Source: Nostoc calcicola FACHB-3891 (GTDB lineage Bacteria > Cyanobacteriota > Cyanobacteriia > Cyanobacteriales > Nostocaceae). From it: 64,000 bases of DNA. A program made the position numbers and the translations under genes. The stretch is taken from positions 1 to 64,000 of the forward strand of contig NZ_JACJRQ010000009.1 in the NCBI RefSeq assembly GCF_014697355.1, in the 5' to 3' direction. The notes beneath the pieces are model-generated. The model made no database searches. It was not told the origin of the DNA and was given only the letters and a program-made list of their open reading frames with translations. This document shows positions 19,016 to 26,560 of the stretch, in pieces (position 1 is the stretch's first letter; each line of letters starts with the position of its first letter).

Positions 19016-19117
19016 TGGCATGGGTGGGGAGATTGAGTTATGAAACAAAATACAGTAAATTGATTGAGTTACCGTATTTTACCTAGATAGGAACTTATCA
19101 CAAATTGTTCTCAGGAA
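19016..19117. repeat. About 100-bp upstream repeat, copy 1
   Basis: This segment resembles 20904-21005 over its length by eye (roughly four bases in five). Both copies contain an imperfect hairpin with arms AAAATACAGTAA and TTACCGTATTTT (19047-19080 here). This copy ends just before the 19130 membrane-protein gene. The other ends about 110 bp before the pyrE-like gene. It could be a duplicated promoter region. Confidence 0.6.
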
Positions 19118-19129
19118 GCAAGCTGTTGA

Positions 19130-19576
19130 ATGACTCAAAAAACAGAAGTATATAAATTTATCCTAGCTTTTTTTGCTGGCTTTCTAGCAGTGCTGGTATT
19201 TCACCAAGGTTTACTGGCGCTGCTACATGCAATTAATTTTGCCCAGCGTCCAGCCTATCAAATTACACCCACGCAGCCTTTTGGTGTACCGCAATTGCTC
19301 TCAAGTGCTTTCTGGGGAGGAATTTGGGGTTTAGTTTGGGCAACGATGACAGTACGCTGGCAAGTAAACAAAAATTATTGGTTAGCAGCGCTAATATTTG
19401 GTGCTGTTGCACCGACATTGATTGCCTGGTTTATTGTTGCACCATTGAAAGGTCAGGCGATAGCTGGAGGTGGGAAACCAGCCGCGATGATTACAGGTTT
19501 ATTGCTCAATGGTGCTTGGGGATTAGGAACAGCCTTATTCTTTAGTTGGTTTGCCAGAAGGCAAGTATTGGAGTGA
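19130..19576 (+). CDS. Four-helix membrane protein of unknown function
   Basis: The 148 residues contain about four hydrophobic helices (near 10-30, 58-75, 84-105 and 117-140) and no catalytic motif that I recognise. The gene overlaps the acetyltransferase by four bases (GTGA), so the two are probably translated together. It lies directly downstream of the 100-bp repeated upstream element. Confidence 0.7.
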   Translation: MTQKTEVYKFILAFFAGFLAVLVFHQGLLALLHAINFAQRPAYQITPTQPFGVPQLLSSAFWGGIWGLVWATMTVRWQVNKNYWLAALIFGAVAPTLIAWFIVAPLKGQAIAGGGKPAAMITGLLLNGAWGLGTALFFSWFARRQVLE

Positions 19577-20190
19577 AGCCGACAATCAGACTAGCCGATG
19601 AAAACGATGCATCACAAATGCTGGAAATTTATGCACCGATTGTCCAGGAAACTACAATTTCCTTTGAATTAGAACCACCCAGCAAAACGGAGTTTCAAAA
19701 CCGGATTAAGAGCTATCAACAGCAAATGCCTTGGCTAGTTTGCGAAATTAATGGTGAACTTGCAGGCTACGCTTATGCTAACCCTTATCGTACCCGTGCA
19801 GCTTACCAATGGTCTGTAGAGTCATCGGTGTACATCGGTGAAAATCATCGCCGCAAAGGAGTTGCTAAAGCCTTGTATACAGCACTGTTTAAGTTACTCC
19901 AACTGCAAGGATTTTATAACGTTGTGGCTGCGATCGCTTTACCCAATCAACCCAGTGTAGCTGTACATGAAGCTGTTGGTTTTGTGTCTGTAGGAGTCTT
20001 TCATCGAGTCGGGTTTAAATTTGGTAAGTGGCGTGATGTAGGTTATTGGCAATTATCTCTACAACCAGAGCAATCTTTCTTGAGTGATGGCGATGAACCT
20101 ATAAATCCACCTGTTTCTGTGTCAGAAATACAGAAATCTCCTTTGTGGGATGAAGCTTTCACAAATGGATTGTTGTTGCTGCGAGTTTAA
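19573..20190 (+). CDS. GNAT-family N-acetyltransferase, phosphinothricin acetyltransferase type
   Basis: It transfers acetyl from acetyl-CoA to an amine. The N-terminus (IRLADENDASQMLEIYAPIV) and the acetyl-CoA loop (ENHRRKGVAKALY) match the Pat/Bar/YncA subgroup, whose members act on phosphinothricin-like compounds or methionine derivatives. I start at the GTG at 19573, which overlaps the upstream stop as GTGA. An ATG at 19546 would give nine extra residues read from inside the upstream gene. About 40 residues at the C-terminus go beyond the core domain. Confidence 0.85.
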   Translation: MKPTIRLADENDASQMLEIYAPIVQETTISFELEPPSKTEFQNRIKSYQQQMPWLVCEINGELAGYAYANPYRTRAAYQWSVESSVYIGENHRRKGVAKALYTALFKLLQLQGFYNVVAAIALPNQPSVAVHEAVGFVSVGVFHRVGFKFGKWRDVGYWQLSLQPEQSFLSDGDEPINPPVSVSEIQKSPLWDEAFTNGLLLLRV

Positions 20191-20200
20191 TTACAGGATT

Positions 20201-20899
20201 TTACAAGTTCTGTTGTACAACGTTGTATACTTCGGTCAGTCTATTGATTCGTTTCACATCTCCAACAGAGTCTAGAGAATCGGTGCGATCGCGGTCTAGC
20301 CAGACTCCCAATAATCCAGCATTCCTAGCTGCGATGGCATCTAGTTCTAGATTATCTCCAACATACATAATTTCTCTTGGCTGTATTTTCATTTGGTTGC
20401 AAGCATGGAGGAAAATCTCAGGGGTAGGTTTAGCAAATCCCGCCGCTTCTGAAGTCACAACCACATCTAAAACAGAGAGAATACCGCATTGTTTGAGTTT
20501 TTCTAGTTGTTGATTCTCTTGACCATTTGTTAGTACCCCAACTTTCCATTGTTCTAACTGCGTAAAACATTCATCAACATCATTGAACAACAGACACATA
20601 TTTATATACCGTTCCCAATACTCCGATAACAAAGTGTCAGCATCCGTATCTGAAAACTCATAACCGTATGGTAAAAATGCTTCTCGCAGTTTTCCTCTAG
20701 CCGATTCTTGAAAAGTTACTTCTTTGGCATAAAACTTTTTATACCAATCTCTATTTAAAGATATCCACCGTTCTACAAATGCCTGACGATTGTTTTCTCT
20801 ATTTATAAGATGATCGAACAATGTACCAGCAGCACTTCTAATTGCACCGTCATGATGGATAAGCGTATCGTCAAGGTCGAAAAGTACAGCTTTAATCAT
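20201..20899 (-). CDS. HAD-superfamily hydrolase
   Basis: A probable phosphatase. Motif I is LFDLDDTLI with the nucleophile aspartate. Motif II is the threonine in GVLTNGQ. The lysine is in AGFAKPTPEIF, and motif IV is YVGDNLELD. The helical cap resembles the YjjG/pyrimidine nucleotidase group. I start at the ATG at 20899 because the 12 codons further upstream lie in a repeat element (20904-21005) and begin with TTG. It is convergent with the acetyltransferase gene. Confidence 0.85.
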   Translation of the reverse strand: MIKAVLFDLDDTLIHHDGAIRSAAGTLFDHLINRENNRQAFVERWISLNRDWYKKFYAKEVTFQESARGKLREAFLPYGYEFSDTDADTLLSEYWERYINMCLLFNDVDECFTQLEQWKVGVLTNGQENQQLEKLKQCGILSVLDVVVTSEAAGFAKPTPEIFLHACNQMKIQPREIMYVGDNLELDAIAARNAGLLGVWLDRDRTDSLDSVGDVKRINRLTEVYNVVQQNL

Positions 20900-20903
20900 G
20901 TAT

Positions 20904-21005
20904 GGCATGGGTGAAGAGATTGAGTTATTCAGCAAAATACAGTAAACTGACGTAATTACCGTATTTTATCTCAATAGAAACCCATCGCAAATTTTTCTGA
21001 GGAAG
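20904..21005. repeat. About 100-bp upstream repeat, copy 2
   Basis: The partner of 19016-19117, in the same orientation, with the hairpin arms at 20934-20967. It lies between the HAD gene and the pyrE-like gene. Confidence 0.6.
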
Positions 21006-21115
21006 GAACTACCGGTTTGTTGTTGAGTTTGTTTGCTAAAAAAATCATTATTAATTCGATAAATATCAAGGTGCTGAATTGGATATAGCAAAGTTTTTAC
21101 AGCAAGGTTGAATAG

Positions 21116-21667
21116 ATGGAAATTTTCAATAAAACAGTCGAAATCGAAACAATTAAAAGTGAACTAGCAAAGCAAATTTATGCAATTTCACATCTGGATG
21201 GGTCTTTTAAACTTCGTTCCGGACGAATATCAAACGAATACTTTGATAAGTATCAGTTCGAGGCAGATCCAATTTTACTTAATGCTATTGTTAGGCAGAT
21301 GGTTACTCTCATTCCTAGTGATATCGAAGTACTTGCAGGTCTGGAACTTGGTGGCATTTCCATAGTGACACTCTTATCACAATACTCTGGTTTACCTACT
21401 GCTTTCGTGAGAAAAGAAGCGAAAAAATATGGAACTTCCCGATTAGCGGAAGGTACAGAGATTAATAATCGGAAAGTGCTAATTGTAGAAGATGTAGTCA
21501 CTTCTGGTGGTCAAATCGCGATCTCAGCCCATCAGCTTCGTCAACTTGGGGCTGAAATTGATTACGCACTCTGCGTTATCGATCGCCATGAAGGTGCTGT
21601 TGATAAACTCTTAGCTGAAGGTATCGCACTGCTTTCTCTGCTCAAGCGTCGTGACTTTCCTACCTAA
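21116..21667 (+). CDS. pyrE: Orotate phosphoribosyltransferase-like protein
   Basis: It would join orotate and PRPP to orotidine 5'-phosphate in pyrimidine synthesis. The PRPP-binding motif is VLIVEDVVTSGGQ, and the family lysines sit in FVRKEAKKYGT. The 183-residue length is a little short but usual for cyanobacterial PyrE-like proteins. From 21251 onward the gene is duplicated at 33174-33590, where the 5' part is missing. This is the complete copy. A start of an amidase gene follows at 21694, cut off after 37 codons. An orotate role is likely, but another base is possible. Confidence 0.85.
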   Translation: MEIFNKTVEIETIKSELAKQIYAISHLDGSFKLRSGRISNEYFDKYQFEADPILLNAIVRQMVTLIPSDIEVLAGLELGGISIVTLLSQYSGLPTAFVRKEAKKYGTSRLAEGTEINNRKVLIVEDVVTSGGQIAISAHQLRQLGAEIDYALCVIDRHEGAVDKLLAEGIALLSLLKRRDFPT

Positions 21668-21804
21668 AAATCGCTAATTCTTATTCAAGAAATATGTCAC
21701 AAATTGCTGATTTTTCTGCATCTCAACTCTTATCACTATACCGCGATCGCCAGTTGTCACCAGTTGAAGCAACCAAAGCCGCCCTAGAAGCGATCGATAC
21801 TTAC
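21251..21804. repeat. Left 554-bp direct repeat bounding the accessory island
   Basis: It matches 33174-33731 in the same orientation. I count about 29 substitutions and one 4-bp indel, so roughly 95% identity. It spans the last 139 codons of pyrE, the intergenic spacer and the first 37 codons of the amidase. Left copy: whole pyrE, broken amidase. Right copy: broken pyrE, whole amidase. Confidence 0.9.
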
Positions 21805-22026
21805 TTGTGTCCAATTCGAGATTTTGACGGGCGTATCGTAGCGTTACAGATGCGACTGTATAACCCTGGCGATGGTGGCCGCTACAGATGGATAAGCAGC
21901 CCAGAGCAAACACTACCTCTTTTAGTCGGAGACAGCTTAGAGAATCCTTTGGCTGTATTTCATCCTGTCAAGCCCAAAGGAATTGCTCTTGTAGAGGGTA
22001 CAGGTGCAAAACCATTAACCTTATGA
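21694..22026 (+). pseudogene. Chimera: amidase 5' end joined to plasmid replication-protein (TOPRIM) fragment
   Basis: The first 37 residues are the N-terminus of the amidase that is intact at 33621. From residue 38 the reading continues as CPIRDFDGRIVALQMRLYNP and ends with GIALVEGTGAKP. That pattern recalls the DUF3854/TOPRIM region of cyanobacterial plasmid replication proteins (CyRepA1 type). The join falls exactly where the 554-bp direct repeat stops. Neither partner is complete, so I take it as a remnant rather than a working gene. The family of the second part is recalled, not searched. Confidence 0.65.
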
Positions 22027-22073
22027 TTAGCAATTAAAAGCTGAGGGTTGTCCACAACCACCAAGGACAAACT

Positions 22074-22244
22074 ATGAAAAAACCCTTCAGCTGTAACATA
22101 CAGGGGTTTGCGATTGAAAAATTTAGTAGTATTCTAACGCAAACCCCCATCAAAGGTCAAAAATATCGAATTTCGGAATTATCGAACTATATTAGCGATC
22201 GCCGATTAACTAAATCGGTCGAAATTCTCTCTAAAGCAAGCTAA
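22074..22244 (+). CDS. Possible small protein of 56 residues
   Basis: The ATG is preceded by AAGGA (in CCAAGGACAAACT) at good spacing, and the frame runs 56 codons to TAA. The composition is ordinary (it contains GFAIEKFSSILTQTPIKG). I do not recognise it. It lies just after the plasmid replication-protein fragment and may be another plasmid-derived piece. Confidence 0.35.
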   Translation: MKKPFSCNIQGFAIEKFSSILTQTPIKGQKYRISELSNYISDRRLTKSVEILSKAS

Positions 22245-22378
22245 GAGTATGATTTAGCAATTTTCTTTATTGCTAACCTCCAAAATTCGGAGGTGGCAGC
22301 ATGAAGCTTTGGCCTGACTGTGGCTTTGAATTTCACCTCAATGTCGTTAGCGATCGCCGGACAAGTAGAAAATAAGCG

Positions 22379-22522
22379 ATGATTTCAGTTTGTGCCAATT
22401 GCGATCGCACATCAGAAGTTTTGGCATACTACCAGTTATACACCCTACTTTCAGTAGACCGAAAAGTTTGGCGATCGCTCCGTGATAAATATTTATCTAA
22501 ATGTATTGTTGTTGAAAATTAG
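22379..22522 (+). CDS. Doubtful small frame of 47 residues with a CxxC
   Basis: ATG to TAG, 47 residues, starting MISVCANCDRTSEV. It lacks a clear ribosome site and overlaps the left 33-bp inverted repeat that flanks the TnpB remnant. It may be a decayed plasmid gene. Confidence 0.2.
   Translation: MISVCANCDRTSEVLAYYQLYTLLSVDRKVWRSLRDKYLSKCIVVEN
22447..22479. repeat. 33-bp inverted repeat, left arm, around the tnpB remnant
   Basis: The arm ending in CCGAAAAGTTTGGCGATCGC matches the reverse complement of 23156-23188 with one mismatch. The arms stand about 675 bp apart and bracket the tnpB remnant. Confidence 0.75.
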
Positions 22523-22527
22523 TAATT

Positions 22528-23119
22528 TTAAATGCTAGTACCAATATTAGAGACACAAGTTAACCAATTATCCAATCCGTGGTCAATTACGAGGACTTTA
22601 GACTTATCAAGTTCAACTAGTTCGGCTTTTTGTTGATAAACAAACTCTGCATAAAAACATCTATTCCTTGGTAGTATTCTCACCTCTGCGATCAACTTAA
22701 AATCTAAGTTTGACGGCATTGGCAAGTAAAATGCATCAATTTCAAACCAAGCTTTCACCAGACTACCTAATGGGAATCTAATCATTCCATCTTTCAATTT
22801 AAGAGAACGTCCAGTAAATGTAGCTAGTGCCAAACCTCCAGATTTTCTGTAATTCGGCAGCCTTGGCTTTTGGGTAACAGTACCTTTTTTAATCCCTTTA
22901 ACTAATCCTGCGTAGGACTTAAAAGATTCTGCGACACCAGTCAATATCTGCTGTGCCGTATCTGAATATAAAGCTTGATAATGCTTGTTCTTTTAGCAAT
23001 AGACCGTAACTATGGAGTAGCCTGCGAAATTTATTTACCGTCTGGCTGATTTTGGTCGTTTTAGCACTTTTTTCATAAGTTCGACTTATAGTTATTTCTC
23101 GAAATCGGCTCTTGTACAT
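22528..23119 (-). pseudogene. tnpB: TnpB (IS200/IS605-family OrfB) remnant
   Basis: The N-terminal half of a TnpB RNA-guided nuclease in two frames. The first piece runs 23119 to about 22985 and has helical N-terminal sequence. After a frameshift, the second (LTGVAESFKSYAGLVKG to the first RuvC strand KVLVIDHGLDNWLTCVSN) runs to 22528. The remaining RuvC motifs, the zinc finger and the right end are missing. It cannot be active. It is bracketed by 33-bp inverted repeats. Confidence 0.8.
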
Positions 23120-23155
23120 TCCTGAGTAAACGGTATCGTAGACTACTATTTTTTA

Positions 23156-23188
23156 GCGATCGCCAAACTTTTCGGTCTACTGATAGTG
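23156..23188. repeat. 33-bp inverted repeat, right arm
   Basis: The partner of 22447-22479. IS200/IS605 elements lack long terminal inverted repeats, so these arms either belong to another element or arose after insertion. Confidence 0.75.
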
Positions 23189-23379
23189 GCACATCCATAG
23201 CCGGAAATAAACTCTGCCATTCTAAATGGCAAGCTGTCATTTCATACCATTGATCGCATTCTATAAGAGACTTGTGTGACCAATGATCAACCCTAGAATC
23301 GTTTCCCAGCCTCTAGGCTGGGAAACAGTCGGGCAGACCAGTCAGGGTCAGGGCTGTTTCTTAACTTAGTCCTATTGGA

Positions 23380-24012
23380 TCAAAGCATAATCAAACCGAG
23401 TCTTATACCCACAGCAACAGCCTCGGTGCGGCTGGAGACACTGAGCTTTTGAAAAATGGACGAGAGATGAAATTTGACGGTATGTTCAGAAATATGTAAA
23501 CGTTTAGCGATCGCTTTATTTCCCAATCCTGACCCCAGCATGACTAAAACTTCTATCTCCCGTGGTGTCAGGCTTTGTACAGGATTTGTGACTACTTTTT
23601 CTCGAATAGACAGTAATTCTACAGCATCCGGGTGCAGCACCAGCAAACCAGAAGCGATCGCTTCTACAGCAGCGACAATTTCTGACTCTGTGCTAGAACT
23701 GGGCAATATCCCCCGGATACCAGAACGTAACGCCGTCTCTAAGTCGATGCTGTCGAGATCCTCAACAATGACAATCATTGCCAATGGGTATTGATCTTCT
23801 TGAATGACCAGCAATTTTTCCCACACTGATTGTTGAAGATTACCGCTTAAATCTACCAGCACCACATCTGGTTGTAATTGCCCAACTTCCCTTGTCAATA
23901 TATCCAAATCGGATGCACTCCCTACAACCGTCAACCGAGGATTGGTAGTCACCACAGCTGATAACCCTGCCCGCACTACATGGGAAGTAGCAACTACCAT
24001 CACCTGGATCAT
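23380..24012 (-). CDS. LuxR/NarL-type regulator with degenerate receiver
   Basis: A 210-residue response-regulator-like protein. The C-terminal DNA-binding helix-turn-helix is complete (LTPREIEVLVMLGSGLGNKA to HTVKFHLSSIFQKL, residues 145-195). The receiver domain keeps an aspartate at the phosphorylation position (VVLVDLSG, near 57). It lacks the N-terminal acidic pair (VVATSH instead of VxDDH) and the conserved lysine (GILPSSS), so phosphorylation is doubtful. Its ATG overlaps the stop of the upstream protease gene (ATGA), which indicates translational coupling. It is the third gene of a pseudoprotease–protease–regulator operon. Confidence 0.85.
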   Translation of the reverse strand: MIQVMVVATSHVVRAGLSAVVTTNPRLTVVGSASDLDILTREVGQLQPDVVLVDLSGNLQQSVWEKLLVIQEDQYPLAMIVIVEDLDSIDLETALRSGIRGILPSSSTESEIVAAVEAIASGLLVLHPDAVELLSIREKVVTNPVQSLTPREIEVLVMLGSGLGNKAIAKRLHISEHTVKFHLSSIFQKLSVSSRTEAVAVGIRLGLIML

Positions 24013-24848
24013 GTCGCCTCCACAGCAGTTTTCCCACCTTGCACTGCAACATAAATCAGGAATTGCTGTCCACCACGTAGGAGTTGTATCGGCAAAGTTC
24101 CTTTACTTTCATGAAGATATTTAGTTAAGTCATTCATACTAGTCAATAATCGCCCCGAAACTCCAACTAAAATATCGCCGATTTGCACCCCAGCAGTTTC
24201 TGCCGCACTGCCAGGTAAAATTGACAACACCAATAAACCCAAGCTACGCCTATCTAAAAGCACAGGTTGCAGTGTGACTCCTAATTGCGGACGACTATTT
24301 CCCTGTAAAAAACGCTCAACGGTGTTGCTCTTAACTGCCACAGCTAAACCATTGACAATCATGGTGTTAATTCCTACGATTTGACCAAGACAGTCAGCAA
24401 GCGGCCCCCCAGAATTTCCAGGATATAACTGTAAATCGGCCATAACTGCTCGCTGATTATTTGCATAGATAATTCCAGTTGTCACAGCACCACTGTCAGC
24501 AAAGGGATTACCCACTGCCAAGACTAATTCACCCACTCGTAGCGCCTCAGAATTACCGATAGTTGCAGCGGTTAAATCAGTGACGACAATTTTCAACGCT
24601 GCTAAATCCTGCTGTGGATCAAATTGTGTACGCACCGCATCAAATACCCTACCATCTGCCAATTCCACAGTTGCGCGGTTGCTGGTTGCGACGTGGGCAT
24701 TAGTGATAATTACTCCGTCAGATTGCCAAATCACACCAGAACCGACTCCCAGAGAGCCGCTTTTCACTTTGACAGTGTGTAGGCGTAACCTAGCAGCTAC
24801 CTCTGTCAATTCCGCAGCAACGTTAGTTAATGTTATGTTTGTCATCAT
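24009..24848 (-). CDS. Trypsin-like serine protease with PDZ domain, HtrA-like, no export signal
   Basis: The catalytic triad is readable: His52 (ITNAHVATS), Asp81 (DLAALKI) and Ser146 (GNSGGPL). A PDZ domain covers about 185-270 (LGLLVLSILPGSAAETAGVQ). Unlike DegP/HhoA it has no signal peptide or membrane anchor, so it should act in the cytoplasm. It is the middle gene of three and overlaps the regulator gene by four bases. Its neighbour upstream is a paralogue that has lost the triad. The substrate could be the co-encoded regulator, which is inference. Confidence 0.88.
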   Translation of the reverse strand: MMTNITLTNVAAELTEVAARLRLHTVKVKSGSLGVGSGVIWQSDGVIITNAHVATSNRATVELADGRVFDAVRTQFDPQQDLAALKIVVTDLTAATIGNSEALRVGELVLAVGNPFADSGAVTTGIIYANNQRAVMADLQLYPGNSGGPLADCLGQIVGINTMIVNGLAVAVKSNTVERFLQGNSRPQLGVTLQPVLLDRRSLGLLVLSILPGSAAETAGVQIGDILVGVSGRLLTSMNDLTKYLHESKGTLPIQLLRGGQQFLIYVAVQGGKTAVEAT

Positions 24849-24884
24849 CTCAAAGTTCCGAATTCCTTTCTTACGAATTACGAA

Positions 24885-25787
24885 TTACAAAGGTCGTTCG
24901 CCAACTGCAACTGCTAACTCAACTAACACTCCACCCCGCACAACTTGTACGTTGACAACTTTACCAATGCGATCGCTATTATTAAGCAGCGCCAGCACAT
25001 CACCTGTATCGCCCACAGTTACCCCATCGAACGTTACCAAAACATCGCCAAGCAGTACACCTGCATTTTCAGCGGGGCCTGAAGCCTCAACATTAACGAC
25101 GATTACACCAGTTGCAGAACTTAAATTGAGAGCAGTTGTTAGATTCTTTGGTAAACGTACAGGTTGCATTCCCACACCCAAGTAGCCCTTGTCAATGCGT
25201 CCTTTTGCTACTAATTGGTCAATGACGCGATCGACTGTAGCAGTGGGGATAGTCAGAGCAGTACCACGTCGCCCCGATGTATTCATACCTACCACAAAAC
25301 CAGCGGCATCCACGAGCGGTCCACCTGCAAAACCAGAGTAAAGGGTGATATCTGGACGGATGAATTGGTCAATATTCCCGCCATTCATACTCCGCCAAGC
25401 ACCGCTAATCACACTGACCGCACCCATCGCCGCCCTTAAGTCACCTTCGCTACCTCTTGCCAGTCCTAGCACCAGATGACCGACTTTAAGCGTTTTGGCA
25501 TCGCCAACTTTTGCCACAGGTATTTCTAGATTTTCTAGCTTAAAAACAGCTAAATCAGTGCTAGAATCATGACCGATAAGTGTTATCGGTGCAGTGCTAC
25601 CATTTGACAAGGTAATTGTGATATCGTCATAGCGCTGGAGAGACTCATCAGAGGTAACAATGATGCCATTACGCCAGTGAATGCCACTTGGGGAGAGACG
25701 TGTACCCCCATTTACCGCAACCACAGCACTCCCGGCTTGTTCTACGGTGTCAGCTAAATTGTTAGATAAAGCCAGTAATGAAGACAT
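24885..25787 (-). CDS. Catalytically dead HtrA-like protein with PDZ domain
   Basis: A 300-residue paralogue of the next gene. Aligning the two by motif, the catalytic histidine is replaced by glutamate (VTSDESL against ITNAHVA, residue 48) and the serine by alanine (SGFAGGPL against PGNSGGPL, Ala154). The aspartate is kept (STDLAVF, 78). The PDZ domain (about 200-295) is well kept, and the frame is open throughout, so the loss looks selected rather than decayed. There is no signal peptide. It probably binds peptides or regulates the active partner. It is the first gene of the operon, 36 bp from the next. Confidence 0.85.
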   Translation of the reverse strand: MSSLLALSNNLADTVEQAGSAVVAVNGGTRLSPSGIHWRNGIIVTSDESLQRYDDITITLSNGSTAPITLIGHDSSTDLAVFKLENLEIPVAKVGDAKTLKVGHLVLGLARGSEGDLRAAMGAVSVISGAWRSMNGGNIDQFIRPDITLYSGFAGGPLVDAAGFVVGMNTSGRRGTALTIPTATVDRVIDQLVAKGRIDKGYLGVGMQPVRLPKNLTTALNLSSATGVIVVNVEASGPAENAGVLLGDVLVTFDGVTVGDTGDVLALLNNSDRIGKVVNVQVVRGGVLVELAVAVGERPL

Positions 25788-25987
25788 AAGATTTTTCCGC
25801 CAACGTTCTTAGATGTTCATATCGTGCCGTTTTCTCAATACAGATGGCATCGGAAAAATGGGGAGATTTCATCCTAGAAAAATGGCTAGTACTGCAAGGC
25901 GGAAGTCACTCATCCAAAAGTATTATGGAATAGACCTCTTGCAAAAGTCCCAAATGCATGGGACAAGTAGGTTAGAGTTGGGTAGCA

Positions 25988-26251
25988 TTGATGACCTACG
26001 AACAAGTAAAAAGCTTAAAGCCAGAAGACTTTAAACGCTTGTGTAGTGTACGCCCGGAGACTTTTAACCAGATGCTAGAAGTAGTGCGATCGCTCCGCCA
26101 AGGAAAACAAAAAACAGGACGACCAAGTAAACTCAGCTTGGAAGACCAATTGTTGATGACCTTGGAATATTGGAGAGAATACCGCACTTACAAAGAAAGG
26201 CAGAGGGCAGAAGGCAGAAGGCACAAGGAAAGGAGCATCAATAAAAACTAA
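25988..26251 (+). pseudogene. IS5-family transposase N-terminal fragment
   Basis: The first 68 residues (KPEDFKRLCSVRPETFNQML, then GRPSKLSLEDQLLMTLEYWREYRTY) are the N-terminal part of a cyanobacterial DDE transposase of IS5/Tnp_4 type. The catalytic domain is absent. At REYRTY the sequence runs into a GAAGGCAGAAGGC heptamer array and then stops. Upstream, near 25933, CCTCTTGCAAAAGTC may be a remnant terminal repeat. Confidence 0.7.
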
Positions 26252-26560
26252 AGTTTCAGGGTCTAAAGCCCAGTTTAAAAAAAGAATTGTATCGAGCGGA
26301 AAGTGCCGCAAGATACAAAGCGTCCTTAGCGATCGCTGCCTTTATCTCTCTTTTAGTAATTATGTACTATATTTAGATGCGTTCGCCCTGCTCCGTTTAC
26401 GGTGTATTTTTTTAGTTCCGTAAATCTGTTACTGTTATTTTCTGTTTGCTTCCATTTAGTCTAAACTCCAGAGGTGTAAGCTCGCCTGATGTTGGTTACA
26501 CCTACAGAATGGGAACTCTAACTAGTGAAGTTGAGATCAATTTTCCTAGAGTAATTACTT
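26252..26560. other. Intergenic region upstream of the permease–kinase gene
   Basis: 309 bp with one GCGATCGC site near 26328 and no convincing open frame. It must contain the promoter of the 26561 gene. I see no clear boxes. Confidence 0.35.

Noticed and set aside
24885-25787. Decayed protease pseudogene
   Set aside because: The frame is open, PDZ and core motifs are well kept, and only catalytic positions are changed, so a functional pseudoenzyme is more likely.
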